From Punctularia strigosozonata HHB-11173 SS5 (lineage: Eukaryota > Basidiomycota > Agaricomycetes > Corticiales > Punctulariaceae), in NCBI RefSeq assembly GCF_000264995.1, contig NW_006767437.1:1011578-1067790 (forward strand): DNA of 56,213 nt. Reading direction: 5' to 3'. Shown piece after piece: positions 22,511 through 32,574 of the stretch (position 1 is the stretch's first letter; each line of letters begins with the position of its first letter). Under the pieces are notes generated by a model. It saw only the letters and a program-made list of their open reading frames with translations, was not told where the DNA came from and ran no database searches. The position numbers and the translations under genes are program-made.

Positions 22511-24059
22511 ATGTCATTTGTTTTTCCATCCTTGGAGCTATTCACGAAGCTACGGTGTCTTGTCGCTTCAGAACCTCAACTCTACCCAGTCTCTCCGAGT
22601 CATCCGCAAAACCTACCACACGAGCTACTCGAAGCCATCCTATCGCAAGTCTACGATTTGAGACATTGGAGAACGTCAACCGGGTATGAAGGTCACCCCG
22701 TGGATCCTCATGGCCAGTCCGCTTTTCTGTCGCTCCTTCGCGTCTGCAAAGACTGGTACTTTGCCGGTGTTGCCATACTGTACGCGGAGTCGTTCATACC
22801 CTCGTCAAAAGCACTCGCTCGCTTTGCCCGCACCGTCACCCTTCGATCCGATCTGGCCAACCTGGTGCGCACTGTAGTGCTGAAGCTGGACGAGAAGATG
22901 GATCCTGCTAATCGTGCCCCTGCCCGCGGTCTCGTTGATTATCTCCAGCTGGGAGAAAGTGATCAAGAGTTATTACGAAGGGATAGCCAGCAGTGGGTCA
23001 CCGAGACCTTCTACGAAATCATCTCGGCTTGTCCTAACATACACGCGCTGCTGTTGCCACCTCTGCGTGACTTCAATCGGGCCGCCACAGATCCTCTCAT
23101 ACAACGTAGAGTTGTTCGACTTCGCCGCCTTGCCCTTCTGGGGGCATGGGGGCGTAGCTCTGATCCTGTCGCATTCGGGGCAGCAGGATCTTGCTTGTCC
23201 TCTCCCTCTTGCATAGAGTCCATTTCCCCTCCCACGATCGTAGACCTGGACTTACAATGCCTGGAAGAGCTGAATCTCGGAGGACTCCATGCTATATTGA
23301 TGTGGTCTCTTCCCCCGTTACCATCGGTCCGGACCCTGCATATTACCCATGCATGCGTCACAACTCTAGCAGAACCGTGGTCGGCGGTGCCTCTGTTTGG
23401 TAGGCTTCACAACCTCGAAGTGATCTACCTTCGCGAGAACTTGGGAGTCAACCTCGGTGACGGCCTCTTCCCCTCCATCAACTGTATCCAGTCGAACGCG
23501 GCTACTATGACGGAGCTCAGTCTCGTCGGCGCGACCGAGCTCGTCATCGCACGCCGCCTGGATCTCAAGGCTTTCACGTCCCTCAGATGCCTCACCCTAG
23601 GTTATATCACGCCCGCGGAGTCCCCGTCCGATTTCGTCTCCATCCCTGATTCATTGCAGACCTTGATCGTGCGCTGGTCCAACCGACGGCCCAAGCCGAC
23701 GTACAGCAAGACCGGCTACTTCTTCCGCAGCATTGAGGCGATGTGTAACCACCTTCGCAACAGCGAGGAAATGAGCATCAGCAAACGTCAGGAGGCGCTC
23801 CTGTTTGTGGAAATGTTTGACTTGTCTTCACTCGAAGCTATCCTGCTCTGCCAAGAGCGCGATGCCCGTCTCGTATACGTAGAGCTAGACCAAGGTGCGT
23901 CTCCGGGTGGTTCTGGATGAAGATACGAACACCATCTTGACCTACTTGTCAGAGCGTGGCCCCGTTCTTCTGGAATCCTTCAAGGATGATCAACCTCTTC
24001 ATTCGACGCTCAGCCTCGCGTTCCTACCTTTCAAGTGGGCAATCGTACTCGTTTCATGA
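22511..24059 (+). CDS. F-box-like/LRR protein, tandem family member 2
   Basis: Starts MSFVFPSLELFTKLRCLVA. The F-box-like segment is NLPHELLEAILSQVYDLRHW, then LLRVCKDWYFAGVAILYAES and ARFARTVTLRSDLANLVRTV. Leucine-rich stretches follow (VDLDLQCLEELNLGGLHAI, LTLGYITPAESPSDFVSIP). The main exon ends at a GTGCGT donor near 23895. The terminal exon from about 23953 reads ERGPVLLESFKDDQPLHSTL and SLAFLPFKWAIVLVS, with a stop at 24059, mirroring member 1. It is the best preserved relative of the relic at 19624. Intact by eye. The family is known to be expanded and variable in mushrooms; the target is unknown. Confidence 0.8.
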
Positions 24060-24751
24060 TGCGCGAGTCGGTTTCTGTCTTCCCTACAAGAAGATATCCC
24101 TCGTCGTCTTCAATCCCCGACCTAACGTTGGCATGATGCGGAAATATTGTAAACATGGCGCTGAGGGTCGTGATAGTGTTGCGGCGATATATATATATAT
24201 AGATATACATGTTGTCTTGTTTGGTGTTTACTCTCTGATTGATTCCGTGATTGAGTCGCCGTATGGGACTTTGCTCGCGATGGAAGGGTTCTCTGCTGAA
24301 TTGAATGCATGCGATGATATAATGCGGCGCTGTCAGGGGCAAGGTAAGCGGTCCATGACCCGCGCAAGTCCTTGCCACACCTAAGTATTCTACGTCTTTA
24401 TTAGAGCCGTGACCGTCGCGCTCTTATGGGTTTGAGACGATACCAAGATCACGACCCTGTACACGCCCTATTGGCAAGAAAACGATGGGGTTGTTTCCAT
24501 GATCGCGGATGCAAAATGCTGTCCGTGTTCTTCCCGGTTAACTCGCAGGCCTTGCGCAAAGGTGCGACCTTCCATCCGGCGTCTCATCTGTAGGTTTCTG
24601 TCCTCCGGACTTCGTCGGTGCGGAGTACACTGTGTTGGCCGTATAGAGCGTGGCTGAGCTCGCTGGAAGACGTTGCGTCTGGTGCGTTCGGGGTGACTGC
24701 ATACCCACATGCCGTACTGAGCCCTACTTCCAGTGCTCATAATCCCATGCA
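24060..24751. other. Intergenic between F-box members 2 and 3
   Basis: Contains a short TA run (about 24187-24200) and the promoter of member 3. Frames on both strands are short and unsupported. Confidence 0.5.
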
Positions 24752-26218
24752 ATGCATTCCTTGCTTTCGCACCTCAAGCTACCCTTCAAGCGGCGCCAAA
24801 AAGCTACCTCGGTCTTGATCCATAGTCGGCCACATGAGCTTCCACTCGAGTTAATCGAGGAGATCCTGCATCATGTCTACACGGACTTGACGCGTTACGA
24901 CGGCCGTCCCTCTGTGTTTCGGACCGAATTTCGCTCACTGGTTCTCGTCTCTCAAGCATGGTATTCTGCAGGCATTGCTTTGCTTTACGCCGAACCATAC
25001 CTGCCATCCTTCCACTCCTTGAGTTCGTTCTCGCGCACTGTATCTCGTCAACCTGCTCTGGCGAGCCATGTGCGCACCTTGGCGCTGACATTAGAGGGGG
25101 AGGATGGCCCTTTCACTTCTATTCACAGACTAGCTCTACGCGTCGCGGGTAAAGAGGAGACGAAGCAAACGCGGGTAGACAGGAGGATGATGAAGCAGTT
25201 CCGGGCCATAGTCACGGCTTGCACTAAGATTGACGCAATTTATTTGCCCCCACTCCGCGATCCGGTCACCTTCAAATTGCCATCCTCCTACGCCCCTTCC
25301 GTTCCCCTCCGCCTGCGTCGTTTGACACTGTACGGATGGAGAAACAACGACCCCCTTCCCTTCACTGTTAACGGCACCTACCTATCCTCGGTCAACAAGC
25401 CCACTGTCAGTTTGGACCTTGAAGACCTCGAGGAATTCAACATAACGCGTTTCCTGTCCTTGGTTCATTACAACCTTCCGCCACTTCGCTCTCTACGAAC
25501 TCTTCGCGTCATCGATTCATGGATTACCAGCTTCACACCTCTCATCACGTCGCCGCGTGGACGCTACCTTCCCTCACTCCGGATAATCGAACTTCGCGGG
25601 AATTATATTGAAGGTCACTCGATTCCTATGGGCCAGTGCATGGATACCCTGCAATTCCATGCGCCTACTCTGCAGAAACTCGTTCTTGTGGGTCCCGTCG
25701 AGATGCGCATGGCACGTAGCCTCAACTTAGCGAAGTTTACCGCATTGGAACGTCTTACCATCGGCTATGTACGGGATGGAGAGCTACCGCTGGAGGACGT
25801 AGCCATACCCCCCGCACTGCAGATTCTGGTCGTGCACTGGTGGGACGACGACCACTCGCGCAAACTGACCAAAGTCGAGTTTTCCTTCAGCAGCGAGGCG
25901 GTGATGGAAGATTTCCTGAGGCACGAAGCGAGCGCGGAGGTTGCCAAATTGCCAAAGGATGGTCGGTTGACAGTGTCCATACTGGGTCCGGCGCAACCAA
26001 GCTTGGTAGGCCTGTGCAATGACCGGGGCATCCAGCTGTTCGTATCTCCAAGGGTCAGCGGAGGTATGTCTCGCTATGCTCTTGATGATAGGCCGACGTC
26101 TGATCTGGAAAACAGAACCTACAACCGGAAACATCGGCCTTCAAAGCCACGTCCTCCGTTGGACTTCCGCTCACATCTCTATTGTATGACTACTGCACAT
26201 ACTCTCGTCGATTTATGA
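24752..26218 (+). CDS. F-box-like/LRR protein, tandem family member 3
   Basis: One exon reads from MHSLLSHLKLPFKRRQK (24752) through the F-box-like HELPLELIEEILHHVYTDL, LVLVSQAWYSAGIALLYAEP and leucine-rich parts (VSLDLEDLEEFNI, LQKLVLVGPVEMRMARSLN) to a stop at 26218. The sequence after VSPRVSGG (about 26065) loses likeness to the family. By comparison with members 1 and 2, a GTATGT donor near 26064 and an acceptor near 26117 could lead to a terminal exon in another frame, but I could not match it well. So the last 50 codons are doubtful. The order of members (same strand, 0.7 kb spacing) shows tandem duplication. Confidence 0.76.
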   Translation: MHSLLSHLKLPFKRRQKATSVLIHSRPHELPLELIEEILHHVYTDLTRYDGRPSVFRTEFRSLVLVSQAWYSAGIALLYAEPYLPSFHSLSSFSRTVSRQPALASHVRTLALTLEGEDGPFTSIHRLALRVAGKEETKQTRVDRRMMKQFRAIVTACTKIDAIYLPPLRDPVTFKLPSSYAPSVPLRLRRLTLYGWRNNDPLPFTVNGTYLSSVNKPTVSLDLEDLEEFNITRFLSLVHYNLPPLRSLRTLRVIDSWITSFTPLITSPRGRYLPSLRIIELRGNYIEGHSIPMGQCMDTLQFHAPTLQKLVLVGPVEMRMARSLNLAKFTALERLTIGYVRDGELPLEDVAIPPALQILVVHWWDDDHSRKLTKVEFSFSSEAVMEDFLRHEASAEVAKLPKDGRLTVSILGPAQPSLVGLCNDRGIQLFVSPRVSGGMSRYALDDRPTSDLENRTYNRKHRPSKPRPPLDFRSHLYCMTTAHTLVDL

Positions 26219-26453
26219 GCTTGCAATATACCCTTCTCCTTCGTCTGTCGACAAAGCGCGATCGAGCGAACTCAGAGGAGTCCTTATCCTGCTCATCCTG
26301 CGAGAGAGCAGCGTAACGACCTTACGATCCAGCAGCCGAGCATGTTTTGGAGAGGAATGACATTGTAAGCATGTCTATTTGATCCACGCCATTAGCATAC
26401 AGGTAGTTATTTCGATGGTACTTGGATGATGGTAGCCAGATATCATCGCTCTT

Positions 26454-27504
26454 CCTTCTTAGGCGCGTGCTCGTACTGAGAGAACCCAAGCGATTCTTGC
26501 ACGACGTCGTCTGCGGCGTCTGGTTCAAGCTGGCCGTGCGCGTTGCGTCTCGCGCTACAAGCAAGAATGGCCATAAGACGACGAGAACGCCCGAGAAAAT
26601 ACGTACACACCGGAAGAAGGTATATGACAACACCACATCGTCAACATTCCTGCAAGCGGGATCGTCCAGGACATCCTTGTCAATGAAGAAGAGCAGCGGC
26701 ATATCGACCTCTTCTCCAGCCAGCAGCTTCTGCTCCTCGAAGCAGAAGCATTCCACCTTGGCGAAATAGGGGGCGATCTGATTTGACGTTAATGGAAGCT
26801 CCATGGTAGATATCGTAGTGTTCTATACGCACCCGGTCAGGGGTGACGTTGTACGTCGCAATCCCGATGATATCCTGGTCAGACTTGTTCTTCGCGGTGT
26901 AGAACGCCAGGCATGTTTCTCCTGGGAGTACGCTGACGTACTTTTGTTGAGGCTTAAAAGACCACGGCAGCTGCTCCGACGCGTCGGCGTTGAATCGAAC
27001 TCGGATCCTTTTCGCGTCCTCGACCGGCACCAACCGGGACGCTTCGAACTTGCCCTCGCCCACTGAGCCTGTTTGTGGCGTCCCGGCGAAGCCTGTTGCA
27101 GCGCAGAATGCGCGATATAGCGGTACAGCGGCGTAGGTGACTCCAACCGCAACGACGATCTGCACGCAGAGTTGAGCGCGTCGGAGAAAGCAGGATGCAG
27201 CAGAGAGCATACCACGGCTGTCGAGTACATGAGCAGATTTCTATTGCGCTGCCTGAACACCTCCTGCCTCCTGGCTTGCAAAGGATCCGCATTCATGCGT
27301 GTAGTCCCGGCGGAGAACCCTCTCCTGAACGGCGACGGGGTAGGCCATTCTCTCTTGGTTCGACAGCGTTGGAAAGTCAAACTCAGAGTCTGTCTCTGAC
27401 AGGCCTGTGGTGCGGTTCAATGCATGCCGAAGTAGGATAACGAGGCTGAGTCTGACCTGGACGCGTCCATGCGTGAAGAATGAGCGGAATAACGAAGAGG
27501 ACAT
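26454..27504 (-). CDS. COX11: COX11, mitochondrial copper chaperone for cytochrome c oxidase
   Basis: COX11 is an inner-membrane protein that delivers copper to the CuB site of Cox1. The start is ATG 27504 (MSSSLFRSFFTHGRVQ); an upstream in-frame codon is GTG. After an intron, ACQRQTLSLTFQRC to RRGFSAGTTRMNADP gives an Arg/Ser-rich mitochondrial presequence. Next come RQRNRNLLMYSTA and, after another intron, IVVAVGVTYAAVPLYRAFC, the membrane helix. Conserved parts are ATGFAGTPQTG, FNADASEQLPWSFKPQQKYV and GETCLAFYTAKNKSDQDI. The copper-binding ECFCFEEQ lies at about 26735-26755, then DDPACRNVDDVVLSYTFF. The last exon ends EHAPKKEER (26454). Both Cys of CFCF are present. Looks intact. Confidence 0.93.
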
Positions 27505-27569
27505 CGGCGCTAACCGACTGAATCCGTGCACGACCTCTTTCTCCTGACCACATCAACCTGCCGCCCACC
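27505..27569. promoter_or_regulatory. Compact head-to-head promoter of COX11 and spf31-like gene
   Basis: Only 65 bases separate the ATG of COX11 (-) and the ATG of the J-protein gene (+). Both promoters and both 5' leaders must therefore overlap each other or the neighbouring coding exon. CCGCCCACC before 27570 is the immediate start context. No TATA box is seen. Confidence 0.6.
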
Positions 27570-28587
27570 ATGCCCGGAAATGAACCAAGCACCTCCAAAG
27601 CAACTACCGACGACATAGAGAAACTCCTCAGCCGCGAAGCCTCCGCGTTTCAGCGCGAGATCGAAGTAGAACGCATCCTCGCCGCGTTCAAGCTCAACCC
27701 GTACGACATTCTCGACCTTCAGCTGTCTGCGACTCCGGAGGACATCAAGCGCAAATACAGGCAACTTTCTCTCTGTGAGCTGGCGTTGTGCCCTTCGCCT
27801 TCGAGTCATGGCGCCGCTGGACCGGCCCCGTACCCGCGGTGCTGTCTTGTCTGCGCATCCATTGGGAGATAATTGATGTGAACCGTACGTTGCCTCGTAA
27901 ACAGTCATCCATCCTGACAAGACCCCCCATGCTCGTGCCCCAGAAGCGTTCGATATCCTCAAGAAGGTTCGTAACCCTATGATTGTTGGGCGCTGGTCGC
28001 CGGGGCACTTCCTTGCGTGGCAGCCTCGCGTCTTGCGTATATGCGCGCTCATGACTATATTCTTTGCAGGCCGAGTCGGAGCTCAGCGAACCGAAGAAGC
28101 GTGAAGAGCTGGATGCCGTGATCAGCCAAGCGCGCTCAGTTCTGCTCAAGTCTCATGGGATACCCACTACTGTCGCGGACGACGACCATAGGATTTTAGC
28201 ACTGAAACCACCCTTCAAGGAGCAACTGCGGGCAAAATCGAAGGAGCTCCTCATCGAGGAAGAGTTGCGACGCAGAAAGTCAGTTCATCTTCCGGATATC
28301 TCACACGCCATGGTTTCATATCTTGCAATGGCACAGGGCTGTCAAGATGAATCTCGCTAACGAGGGTCTGGAAGCGCGCAAGAAAGAGGAGGAGATCAAT
28401 GCGAAGAAGCGTAAGGCTGAAGAGGATGCGGCATGGGAAGGTAAGTTCTCGTCCTCGTATACATCCGGCCTTTTGATGCTCATGCCGTACGACAGCGACG
28501 CGAGAAGAGCGAGTTGGTAGCTGGAGGAACTTCGAGAAAGCGAAGACAAAGAAAAAGAAGACCAAAGGACCAGCTCTTCTTGGCTAA
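27570..28587 (+). CDS. spf31: J-domain protein, DNAJC8 / spf31-like (splicing-associated)
   Basis: DNAJC8 (fission yeast spf31) is a nuclear J protein linked to the spliceosome. Starts MPGNEPSTSKATTDDIEKLL. The J domain begins LNPYDILDLQLSATPEDIKR; the first exon ends RQLSL and splices to FIHPDKTPHARAPEAFDIL, which holds the HPD motif that stimulates Hsp70. Later exons read AESELSEPKKREELDAVIS (28071 on), ALKPPFKEQLRAKSKELLIE, then AVKMNLANEGLEARKKEEEI and a Lys/Glu-rich coiled coil. The last exon reads TREERVGSWRNFEKAK, a basic Lys run and PALLG, with a stop at 28587. The order matches the whole family length. Intact. Confidence 0.9.
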
Positions 28588-28860
28588 CTGTCTCATTTCT
28601 TGAAGCTGTCGACGCGTTACACTCGCAGGCGTGTGGCTCCATTGCGCTGTAGCAAGCTACTGGCTTCAAGGATGGCAGGCCGTAGACGATTGCTGCTCGT
28701 AGCTTATAGAACAGGGAAGAGTACAGCGGTGGGTCAACTATATTTCTTATATACTATCTGATACACGTGCGCCGAATTGGAACCGCTATCTGTACTGCTT
28801 GATCCCGATGTTACCAGTGTCCCCAAAGAGCGTATATACATGCTACAAAAGATATCGTTA
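28588..28860. other. Intergenic, 3' flanks
   Basis: Downstream of the J-protein gene. I see no gene on either strand. Confidence 0.5.
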
Positions 28861-28861
28861 G

Positions 28862-28945
28862 AGTTCCATCGTAACGGCACTCTGCCATGAACTCCAGGCC
28901 TCCGGACCCAGCTCCGTCGCGAGTTTACCCAAGCGTATCTTTGGA
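28862..28945 (-). pseudogene. 3' scrap of a third exonuclease-like/helicase paralogue
   Basis: The minus strand reads LGKLATELGPEAWSSWQSAV followed by TMEL and a stop. This matches the C-termini of the two complete genes next door (LAGKLACEWGSKAWTSGQSV and LVGKLADEWGPEAWRSWQNI). Just upstream the words KDT-L are in another frame, so a small deletion separates them. It lies 100 bases beyond the stop of the complete gene at 29050 and reads in the same direction, as expected for the end of a lost tandem copy. Confidence 0.65.
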
Positions 28946-29049
28946 CGTAGGTGCCGCGGAACCTTAAGTATAGGGTAGTTGAAGATAAGGCTTATTCAAG
29001 GTCATAAGGAATACATCGTCACTGGATGCCACCACAATGTGGCTAGTCC

Positions 29050-31852
29050 TCATGCCGGCAGCTTGTAGCTGCCAGAAATCACGCTCTGCCCTGACGTCCA
29101 AGCCTTGGAGCCCCATTCGCAGGCAAGCTTGCCCGCTAGCGTCTCCTTGGCCTCGGTCGATATGAACGCCTTGTTCGTGCAGATGATCATGTTTTTCTTG
29201 CAACGCGATAGCATAACGTTTGTCCGTCTGCCAGCCATCCCTCAATATTGAGCGGTAGTTCTCGCTGCTTGAAGAGACCAATCACTGACCTCTTGTTTGA
29301 CAAGAATCCAACTTTCTTCGTCCGAACGAGCGAAATGACGATCGTATCTTCCTCGTTACCCTGGAAGGAATCGACGTTGAACACTTTGTCTTCCCATGGT
29401 AAGTTGTGGTTCTTGAGGCCGTCCTCAAGCTTGGATCTCTGTGCATCGTAAGGGGTGATGACGCGGAAAGCGTTACCACGCTTGGCGAGCATGGTAACCA
29501 GGTGCACTACTACCTGAACTTCGCGAGCGTTCTTCGGAGATTGTCAATGTTAAGCGCGATGGAAGTCGAAAGAAGTCACAGACCCAGAAGCTGTGTCCCA
29601 TACTTTCTTCGATACCGTGTGAGACATCTACAAACGTGCAAGAGGATCGTAAGGTGCTCGCGTGCACGCTTTTCAACTTGCCGTCGTAAACATGGCGAGA
29701 TATGAAGTCACCGATACAGACCGGCATACGATCTGCGAAATGTGAGTGTGGTCGAGAAATTTGGAGATGACGCGGAGACGGACACTGGGTATTAAGGAAC
29801 ACAGCGTGTCTTCTTACGTGAGGGACCTCAAAAATGCTTTGGAGAACTGTGACGTTTTCTGCTCCGTAGGGTGGAACTACCATGGGGCGCGTGAACATAA
29901 ACTCAACAACAACTGATACTGAAAAGGAAGCATACGTTGCTTGTCGTCGCCGATGAAAACAACCTTCCTCAGCGTCTCGGAATACTTGTGCATAAACGGT
30001 ATATAGTCGCCAAGCTCGATTTGACTAGCTTCATCGACCACTACCTGATCAACAAAGCGTCGATTAGCGAAACACAAAGTACGATAACCAAGAAAACCCG
30101 CCGTGGTGACAGGAACGAGTCTGATAAGGCCAGCTTGCTGAAGGCCAGGGTTTGTTAACATGCTCAACGTGCATAGAATGACACGCGAGCCGAGAATAAG
30201 GCGTTCGACGCCAACGATTCCGTCGTTCAGCGTGTCAGCGCGTATGACGTTCCGAGTCAGCGTCTCGTAGAGATGTTCGTGCCTAATCATCAATGAGCAA
30301 AACCCGGGAAGAGGATTTGTGTCTTTCCGTACCAGTCGAAATGAAAATCCTTCGACACAATCAGCTTGAAGTCCAGAAAGCCGCAATCGCCCAACTTCTC
30401 AGCGATGTTCTTGACCGCAACGTTGGACTGGGCGACCAGCCAGATCGACTTCGAGTCGGACTGCGAGGCCATCATACTCATGACAGTCGCTGCAATGACT
30501 GTCGTCTTCCCGCTCCCCGGAGGGCCCTGGATCATAGTGATAGGTTCTGACTCATCGAGTGCCCGGTCCACGGCCCGCCGCTGCGACTGATTCAAAGGTC
30601 TCGATGTGAAGGAGATCGGCGTCCTATCCCCGGCCGTCCTATTCCCGGCTGGCGTTGCTAAAATTCGGTATGTAGAAGAGCGCCATATGGTTGAGACAAA
30701 CGGCAATTGAAAGAGGGTCGCGGTGCCTTGAAGACTGTGTACGGTTATCCATGCCCGTTGCTCTTCTGCGGACGTAGGATTTTCCTTGCCTATAGTATAG
30801 ACCGCTTTGATGTTCGTGACCTTCGTAGTGCCCCGGAGGTCGACGAGTGCGGCTCTTCCGTTCACTTTGGTCGCCTTTCCAGACACTTTTGATCGCGTCC
30901 CTCCAGCCTCGGTCTCTATGCGAATGGACTACTGAAGGTTAGACTGGGCCCAACAAGAGATTGAGTTCAACCCACCTGCGAAGTCGACATCCGGATCTTC
31001 GTGCTGTAGCGCTCACAGCGCAGGTTGAGTTTGCCATCCTTGTCGGACACGAACGCTTTCGCCACGTCGTTCTTGACGACCGTCGGCTTCAGGGCATGGA
31101 GCATGTCAGAATCGCGTCGCAGCTTGCAGAGTATGCGGAGATCCTAAGCGATATCAGTTAACCGCTGAGAGGATATCACCTTTCACGATACTCACCTGAG
31201 TATTCATGGTCAATGTATCTATAACGCGTGCAGTAGGTACCAAATCTACTAGTTCGGATCGCGTGGCGGCCTGTAGCGAGGCCCATGCTCTCATAACTAC
31301 GTCCATGGGGGACATTTTGGAGGAGCTACCATTCGAGAAGAGTCTCCTGACGATATCGCTGTTCACGACTTCCTGGCCGCCGAGCACGGTCACGATAGCT
31401 CCCCAGCAGCCGCGGTGTGACTTTTCTTCGATTTGTAGCGTCGGCATCGATTCTAGATCTACCCCGCCAGTCATGCGGATATGATGGTCCATGAAAAGAG
31501 AAGTTGCGATGCGATCCATGGCAATCCCAACCTTGCGCCAATCTGGCCGACACAGTGCAGCCTGTAGAGCGCCGGAGCGGCTGGTCGGTGTTTTCCCTTT
31601 CTTGCCTTTTTGACGGCCGCCTGAGCCCATCTTGACGACAAGTACGTGATCATGGGTCGCTAAGGCCAGAGTCACGAGCCGTTGATGAGTCCCGTATTCG
31701 CCAGCCATTCCGACGAAATGTGAGGAATGGATGGGGAAGACGGAGCCTAATGTGTCCACGTTGAACGATGTATTCTCGATGATTGTAACTCGTATCTGCG
31801 GAAACGAGCCCTTGTAAATGGACTGGCTAAGATAAACGGGATTGGGGTTCAT
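29050..31852 (-). CDS. Exonuclease-like domain fused to UPF1-like SF1 helicase, paralogue 1
   Basis: Start ATG 31852 (MNPNPVYLSQSIYKGSF). It aligns with the only possible ATG of paralogue 2. The N-terminal part (about 31200-31850) looks like a WRN-type 3'-5' exonuclease fold: FVGMAGEYGTHQRLVTLAL, a basic insert (GGRQKGKKGK), WRKVGIAMDRIATSLF, TGGVDLESM and SPMDVVMRAWASL. The first Asp of the DEDD set is Ala here; Glu and two Asp remain. After a linker (DLRILCKLRRDSDMLHAL) come the helicase motifs: I in QGPPGSGKTTVIA (about 30500-30535), Ia WLVAQSNVAVKNIAEKL, II VVVDEASQIE (about 30020-30050), III FIGDDKQ, IV YRMP region, V VFNVDSFQGNEEDTIVIS (about 29340-29395) and VI RRTNVMLSRCKKNMI. Likely an RNA or DNA helicase; pathway unknown. 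Confidence 0.8.
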
Positions 31853-32574
31853 GAGGGCGACAGGCAGGAGGGCAAAGATGGACGGGCGGCACTTACCCCG
31901 TCTATCTAAATAGGCGACGCGCGATTGCGTCTTTTCCAGCATTGCTCGGCAGAGGAGAAGCGATACGGTCAAGCTATAGAATAGAAGTACCCACAGCACA
32001 ATGCCGCTCGCTCAAGCAGGGAAAACACGACAGCCTTCTAGAGCAATGGATAGCGCCGCTATCCATAGCAAGAACCTTCATGCACACGTTGTCCGTGTGG
32101 CGTGGGCCATAGGGTACTTGAGGTGCCCTTCATGTAGCGTAGGGAGGTCTATAGCCGACGCAACGAGTACCCTTCCCGCGCTCATCCGCCTATGATCGTC
32201 GCTAACAACACGTGCGGCGTACAAGCGGACCTTTGAACTCGGAAGATTTCCCATATATGAGATGATCGGAGGGACATGTGTCGAGGAGCCGAGGCTAGAT
32301 GAGTTGACCGTCGAACAACGAGGTGAGGCACGAGCATCCCCACGCCACCATCTCGAAGTTGACAATCACCCCTCCGCCTCGACCTTGCTGCGCTATGCTA
32401 GTGATACAGTTCTTATACAGTCGATACTGGTACAGTCGATACTGGTACATATCATTCAATGAGTAGTGTCAAATGCGGATAATCGTTCGTGAAACAATGC
32501 GTGCCACGGAGTGCGTCCATGAGGTATGGTCATGTCCGTTGGATCGCCACGCTGCCGTCGTCCGTCTCAGTAGG
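31853..32574. other. Spacer between the two helicase paralogues
   Basis: Right part is the 3' flank of paralogue 2, left part the promoter and leader of paralogue 1. The leader near 31920-31990 (CTATAGCTTGA on the minus strand, then GCTGGAAAAGA) resembles the leader of paralogue 2 near 35430-35510, so the duplication included the promoter. A 15-bp direct repeat lies at 32416-32445. Confidence 0.6.
32416..32445 (+). repeat. 15-bp direct repeat, two units
   Basis: TACAGTCGATACTGG occurs twice head to tail, with a further partial TACA on the right. Non-coding spacer. Confidence 0.85.

Noticed and set aside
22009-22545. 178-codon minus-strand frame between F-box genes, overlapped by a second open frame
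   Set aside because: No recognisable motif, no splice logic and two frames open at once; more like chance openness.
24187-24203. TA dinucleotide run
   Set aside because: Short simple repeat in a spacer, of no visible role.
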